From Clostridia bacterium (lineage in GTDB: Bacteria; Bacillota; Clostridia; DUPQ01): DNA of 10,447 nucleotides. The position numbers and the translations under genes are program-made. The notes under the pieces are model-generated. The model ran no database searches, was not told the DNA's origin, and saw only the letters and a list, made by a program, of their open reading frames with translations. Positions 7,061 to 10,447 of the stretch are shown here, piece after piece; the stretch's first letter is position 1; each line of letters starts with the position of its first letter. The stretch is from NCBI GenBank assembly GCA_030592085.1, contig JAUUZV010000066.1:1-10447 (forward strand), in the 5' to 3' direction.

Positions 7061-9757
7061 ATGAATTTGGCTCGATCAAGAAAAGGGAAAATTAATAAAA
7101 AACCATATAAAGAACTCATAGTAATGTTATATCCAAATGGTGATTTTGAACTAGATTGGAGAAGCACTAAAGTTGAGATAACTCAAAATCAAATGCATTT
7201 ACAAGAAGATATATATAATCTTTCTAAAGTTAATATATACGAAGCACTTTGGGTACTAGGTTTTATGGAATATACAATGTATATGTCAGAATCCCTTCGT
7301 TTCCTATATAGAATTTCATCATCATTTATTAAAAATCTATCTAAAAACCCTGATATTGAAGAACTAAGAGAAAATGTTTCATACGAGTTAGAACTAAAAG
7401 AAATAGAACGACTTATACTAAAGTGTCCTTATCTAAATGGTGTGCAATTCTTGAATATTAAATGGATGAAAAATGTTATTAAAAATTTGCACATGGTGTT
7501 TGTAAATAAAATAGAACATTTCGAAGGTAGTATAGAAGAATACTTTACAACCTTTAATCCACAGTTACATGTAGTAGGACGTGTTTTCTTTCATATGGTA
7601 GAAAGTGAAAGTAAAGATTATCCATTTACTTTTTTAGCAACATATTCTACTGATATAACTTCTAATGGACAATCAAAACACCTACCATTAAAAAATGCAC
7701 TTATGGAGTATGGAGAAAAAAGCGAAAAACTAGCTAAACTTCTTTCTACTGTTAATATAGCAGCAAAAAAAAGTGAGCTAATAAATAGTCTTATTCTTAC
7801 TAATGATATTTTTAATAGTGTTAACCTAACAGCTGAGCAAGCATATACATTTTTAAGAGAAGTTTATATATATGAAGAATCAGGTATATTGTGTCGTATT
7901 CCAAATTGGTGGAAGAATAAAGTTTCATCATCAAAAATCTCTATAACAGTGGGGAATGACATACCATCACATCTTGATTTTAATACAATTGTAAATTTTG
8001 ATATTTCTTTATCGTTAAGAGGGGAACCTATTACAGTAGATGAATTAAAGCGATTAATAAGTGAAATGGAAGGATTAATATATATTAAAGGGAAATGGAT
8101 TGAAGTTAACCATGAAAAATTACAAGAAACTTTAAAAGCATATGAACAAGCTCAGATTTTATCTAAGCAAAAAAATATGAATATAATTGAAGCTCTAAAA
8201 TTTAAAATGAACACAAAAAATATTCTTGAGCTTCCAGATGAGTATGATGAGATTGAAGTTACCAATGGAGAATGGCTAACATCAATAATATCTAAATTAA
8301 CAAATCCTAATTCTCTTGAAACCATATCACCTGGAAATGGTTTTAATGGAACATTACGTAAATATCAAGAAAGTGGATTAAACTGGTTATACTATATGAA
8401 AAAGATGGGTTTTGGAGCTTGTCTTGCAGATGATATGGGTTTAGGAAAAACAGTACAAGTAATTGCTTTATTAAATTATATTAAGTTAAGTAAAAAAGAA
8501 AAAACATTACTTATAATTCCTGCATCACTAATTGGTAATTGGATAAATGAACTTAAACGCTTTGCACCTAAAATTAAATATTATGTAATTCATTCTTCTG
8601 AAAATAAGGACTTTCATATAGAAGATAAAAAAATAATTAAAAAGCATGAGTTGTTTATAACTACATATACCATGGCTTCAAAAATAGAATGGTTAAAAGA
8701 AATGATATGGGATAATTTAATTATTGACGAGGCTCAGGCAATAAAAAACCCACGAACTAAACAATCACGTTCCATAAAACAAATTAATGCATTATATAGA
8801 ATTGCACTCACTGGAACACCCATTGAAAATCGACTAACTGATCTATGGTCACTATTTGATTTTTTAAATAGAGGTTTACTTGGAACTTCTAGAGAATTTA
8901 GTGATTTTACAAAACGATTAAAAGAAAGTAAAAATGGATATGTTAGATTAAAAAACACTGTAAATCCATTTATATTAAGAAGGTTAAAAACTGATAAAAA
9001 TGTAATATCTGATTTACCTGAAAAAGTGGAAATGAAAACTTATTCATTCCTTAGTAAAAAACAAGCTATTTTATATAGTGAACTTGTAAAAAGCCTTAAA
9101 GAAAAACTTGAAACGAGTGAAAAAGGAATAGGGAGAAGAGGATTAGTACTTGCTTCAATAATGAAGTTTAAACAAATTTGTAATCATCCATCACAATATC
9201 TTGGACAAGAATATTTCCCTGAAAAAGAAAGTGGTAAATTTTTACGATTACGAGAAATATGTGAAGTAATATATGCAAAACGTGAGCGAGTACTTGTTTT
9301 TACACAGTTTAAAGAGATGACAGAACCATTAAAAGTATTTCTTGATGGAGTTTTTGAACATGAAGGGCTTGTATTTCACGGAGGAACAAGAGTATCTAAA
9401 CGAAAAGATATTATTTCCAAATTCCAAGGCCATGAATATGTACCATTTATGGTTATTTCAATAAAAGCAGGGGGAGTAGGGTTAAATTTAACTGCTGCAA
9501 ACCATGTTATACATTTTGATAGATGGTGGAATCCAGCTGTTGAAAATCAAGCAACTGACCGTGCTTTTAGAATAGGACAAAAGAAAAATGTATTAGTTCA
9601 TAAATTCATAACTGAAGGAACCATTGAAGAAAAGATTGATTTAATGATTAGCGATAAAACTAAATTATTAAATGAGGTTATAACTGAGAATAAAGAATCA
9701 TGGATAAGTGAAATGGATAACGAACAATTAATGGAATTATTTAGTCTTAAATTATAG
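7061..9757 (+). CDS. SNF2-family helicase-like ATPase (DUF3670 type)
   Basis: An 898-residue DNA translocase of the bacterial SWI2/SNF2 (HepA/HelZ-like) family. The N-terminal part (about 1-375) ends in a DUF3670-like domain, with NFDISLSLRGEPITVDEL near 312-329. The two RecA-like lobes carry all expected motifs: DDMGLGKT (457-464, Walker A Lys463), PASLIGNW, DEAQ (556-559, Walker B), LTGTP (583-587), VLVFTQF (744-750), SIKAGGVGLNLTAA (800-813) and, at the end, QATDRAFRIGQ (830-840, arginine fingers). It should use ATP to move along double-stranded DNA and remodel bound proteins rather than unwind strands. No SWIM zinc finger is present here or in a neighbour. The frame also opens with an ATG at 7028 (11 more residues), but that codon lacks a Shine-Dalgarno site and overlaps a likely promoter. 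AAAGGA precedes ATG 7061 closely and TTG 7067 at eight bases. The exact start is uncertain. Confidence 0.93.
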   Translation: MNLARSRKGKINKKPYKELIVMLYPNGDFELDWRSTKVEITQNQMHLQEDIYNLSKVNIYEALWVLGFMEYTMYMSESLRFLYRISSSFIKNLSKNPDIEELRENVSYELELKEIERLILKCPYLNGVQFLNIKWMKNVIKNLHMVFVNKIEHFEGSIEEYFTTFNPQLHVVGRVFFHMVESESKDYPFTFLATYSTDITSNGQSKHLPLKNALMEYGEKSEKLAKLLSTVNIAAKKSELINSLILTNDIFNSVNLTAEQAYTFLREVYIYEESGILCRIPNWWKNKVSSSKISITVGNDIPSHLDFNTIVNFDISLSLRGEPITVDELKRLISEMEGLIYIKGKWIEVNHEKLQETLKAYEQAQILSKQKNMNIIEALKFKMNTKNILELPDEYDEIEVTNGEWLTSIISKLTNPNSLETISPGNGFNGTLRKYQESGLNWLYYMKKMGFGACLADDMGLGKTVQVIALLNYIKLSKKEKTLLIIPASLIGNWINELKRFAPKIKYYVIHSSENKDFHIEDKKIIKKHELFITTYTMASKIEWLKEMIWDNLIIDEAQAIKNPRTKQSRSIKQINALYRIALTGTPIENRLTDLWSLFDFLNRGLLGTSREFSDFTKRLKESKNGYVRLKNTVNPFILRRLKTDKNVISDLPEKVEMKTYSFLSKKQAILYSELVKSLKEKLETSEKGIGRRGLVLASIMKFKQICNHPSQYLGQEYFPEKESGKFLRLREICEVIYAKRERVLVFTQFKEMTEPLKVFLDGVFEHEGLVFHGGTRVSKRKDIISKFQGHEYVPFMVISIKAGGVGLNLTAANHVIHFDRWWNPAVENQATDRAFRIGQKKNVLVHKFITEGTIEEKIDLMISDKTKLLNEVITENKESWISEMDNEQLMELFSLKL

Positions 9758-9789
9758 TGAAAAGTATATATTTTTTTATACTCTTCACT
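9756..9789. terminator. Bidirectional terminator overlapping both stop codons
   Basis: AGTGAAAAGTATA (9756-9768) pairs with TATACTCTTCACT (9777-9789), 12 of 13 positions matching, around an 8-base T-rich loop. T6 follows on the plus strand. The stem begins inside the TAG stop of the SNF2 gene and its far arm contains the TGA stop of the minus-strand DUF3784 gene (9785-9787), so one short element ends both genes. Confidence 0.75.
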
Positions 9790-10105
9790 TTTTTACTCGA
9801 TTATTTGTGTTTAAATAAATTACACCAATAATCATAACTATGAATAAAACACCACATCCAACAATTATAATTGTTTCAATAAATAGAGGGAATATCATAC
9901 ATAAAACAGTGAGAATACTCCAAACTAAAGCCAATAAAAAAATAAAGTTACCTACATAATGGGTGAGTTTATCTATATCATATTTTTCTTTTTCTTCTTT
10001 AGATGATGTGTTATAACCTGAAATTAACCAAGTTACCTTCTTGTACTTAATAAATGCACCAATTACAAAGAGTAATAGTGAAATTAAAATGTTAATAATA
10101 TTCAT
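9785..10105 (-). CDS. DUF3784-type small membrane protein
   Basis: A 106-residue integral membrane protein with three predicted membrane segments (about 3-20, 50-72 and 74-98). Between the first and second lies TWLISGYNTSSKEEKEKYD (25-43) followed by IDKL. The WLI-GYN-(T/S)-S-K-EEK-(E/K)-YD pattern is what I recognise as the signature of the DUF3784 family, common in Firmicutes and of unknown function. Length and layout are typical, so the gene looks intact. The ATG has AAAGGA eight bases upstream and a good promoter of its own. It converges on the SNF2 gene with a 27-base gap between stop codons and is divergent from the gene at the window edge. Context gives no hint of a role. Family call fairly sure; function unknown. 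Confidence 0.88.
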   Translation of the reverse strand: MNIINILISLLLFVIGAFIKYKKVTWLISGYNTSSKEEKEKYDIDKLTHYVGNFIFLLALVWSILTVLCMIFPLFIETIIIVGCGVLFIVMIIGVIYLNTNNRVKK

Positions 10106-10156
10106 ATATTTGTTCCTTTCGCTACATTAATTATGCTTTTGTATTAGCTTGATTTT

Positions 10157-10184
10157 ATTATATATTTATTAATAGAAAAATCAA
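10157..10184 (-). promoter_or_regulatory. Promoter of the DUF3784 gene
   Basis: On the minus strand, TTGATT (10184-10179), a 16-base spacer and TATAAT (10162-10157). The predicted start is near 10150, about 45 bases before the ATG at 10105. Confidence 0.6.
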
Positions 10185-10190
10185 ATATGT

Positions 10191-10196
10191 TATAAT
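10191..10196 (+). promoter_or_regulatory. Extended -10 element of the gene at the right edge
   Basis: TG-T-TATAAT (10188-10196) is a consensus extended -10 element. The -35 region is weak (TTAATA at 10169-10174, 16-base spacing). It predicts a start near 10203 and a leader of about 75 bases. It is divergent from, and partly overlaps, the promoter of the DUF3784 gene, so the two may interfere or share a regulator. Confidence 0.5.
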
Positions 10197-10279
10197 GTAG
10201 GTAGAAAAATTTACGAACTGCTCTTTATAGATGAAGAGATGGCATGGAGCTTACCAATATGGAAAAGGTAAAGTGATAT

Positions 10280-10447
10280 ATGAATATTAATAAAATAAAT
10301 GCCAGAAAACTCGAGTTTTCTGTGGATTTACTAAATTCTACAGGTTTAATAATATGTGCACCTGAATCAAATCTTGAACAAAAATATGCAAAACAAATTC
10401 GAAAAATAGTAAATAACTTCACTCACTCAGAAATTGTGTTTGGGACA
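10280..10447 (+). CDS. Partial protein of unknown function, cut by the window edge
   Basis: The first 56 residues of an open frame with no stop before the window ends, beginning MNINKINARKLEFSVDLL. It contains a hydrophobic beta-strand-like stretch (GLIICAPE, 22-29) followed by a charged helix (NLEQKYAKQIRKIVNNF). The mix of residues looks like a soluble cytosolic protein, but the fragment is too short for me to place in a family. The ATG is preceded by a weak AAAAGG about eleven bases upstream, and an extended -10 element lies about 85 bases upstream. The opposite strand is also open here, but its hydrophobic translation has no ribosome-binding site and looks like a shadow. Fairly likely to be real; function unknown. 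Confidence 0.6.
   Translation, partial: MNINKINARKLEFSVDLLNSTGLIICAPESNLEQKYAKQIRKIVNNFTHSEIVFGT

Noticed and set aside
6982..7167. Minus-strand open frame of 61 codons across the start of the SNF2 gene
   Set aside because: It lies mostly antisense to the SNF2 coding sequence and has no ribosome-binding site.
5640..9757. DISARM-like or other known defence island
   Set aside because: An SNF2 protein alone is not diagnostic. No methyltransferase, DrmA/DrmB-like, nuclease or integrase gene is present.
10203..10279. Riboswitch in the leader of the right-edge gene
   Set aside because: Only a 5-base stem (CTCTT/AAGAG) is visible, and no conserved core of a riboswitch class that I know.
10225..10422. 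Minus-strand hydrophobic open frame of 65 codons at the right edge
   Set aside because: No Shine-Dalgarno site. It is antisense to a plus-strand frame that has an upstream extended -10 element and a more protein-like composition.

Overview
The window is very AT-rich, with purine-rich Shine-Dalgarno sites of the GGAGG/AAAGGA type and TTGNNN/TATAAT promoters, several with an extended TG-N element. Together with a DUF3784-type membrane protein, a Crp/Fnr regulator and a DUF3670-type SNF2 protein, this points to a low-GC Firmicute, most likely a clostridium of the Lachnospirales type. The genus cannot be read from this sequence alone. No rRNA, tRNA, CRISPR array, transposase or phage gene was seen, so this looks like ordinary chromosome with a few accessory genes.

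Left part (1-1663): two minus-strand genes, a small secreted protein of unknown function and a Crp/Fnr-family regulator, separated by a strong palindromic terminator. The regulator's leader carries an inverted repeat that overlaps its Shine-Dalgarno site. Middle part (1664-5411): a large lipoprotein with an HExxH...E zinc-protease signature has its own consensus-like promoter. It converges on a minus-strand uroporphyrinogen-decarboxylase-like protein of the methyltransferase type, and the two share one bidirectional terminator.

Right part (5412-10447): a short, unusually GC-rich control region packed with palindromes precedes an AlbA_2 / GHKL-ATPase-like / winged-helix protein, probably an autoregulated transcription factor. 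A full-length SNF2-family helicase-like ATPase of the DUF3670 type follows. It converges on a small three-helix DUF3784 membrane protein, and their shared terminator includes both stop codons. A last plus-strand gene begins near the edge and runs out of the window.

Most genes appear to be single transcription units with their own promoter or terminator; there is no clear multi-gene operon. No obvious novel multi-gene system is visible. The items most worth a second look are the palindrome-rich control region before the AlbA_2 gene, the lipoprotein metalloprotease with a duplicated glycine-rich linker, and the stand-alone UroD-like protein.
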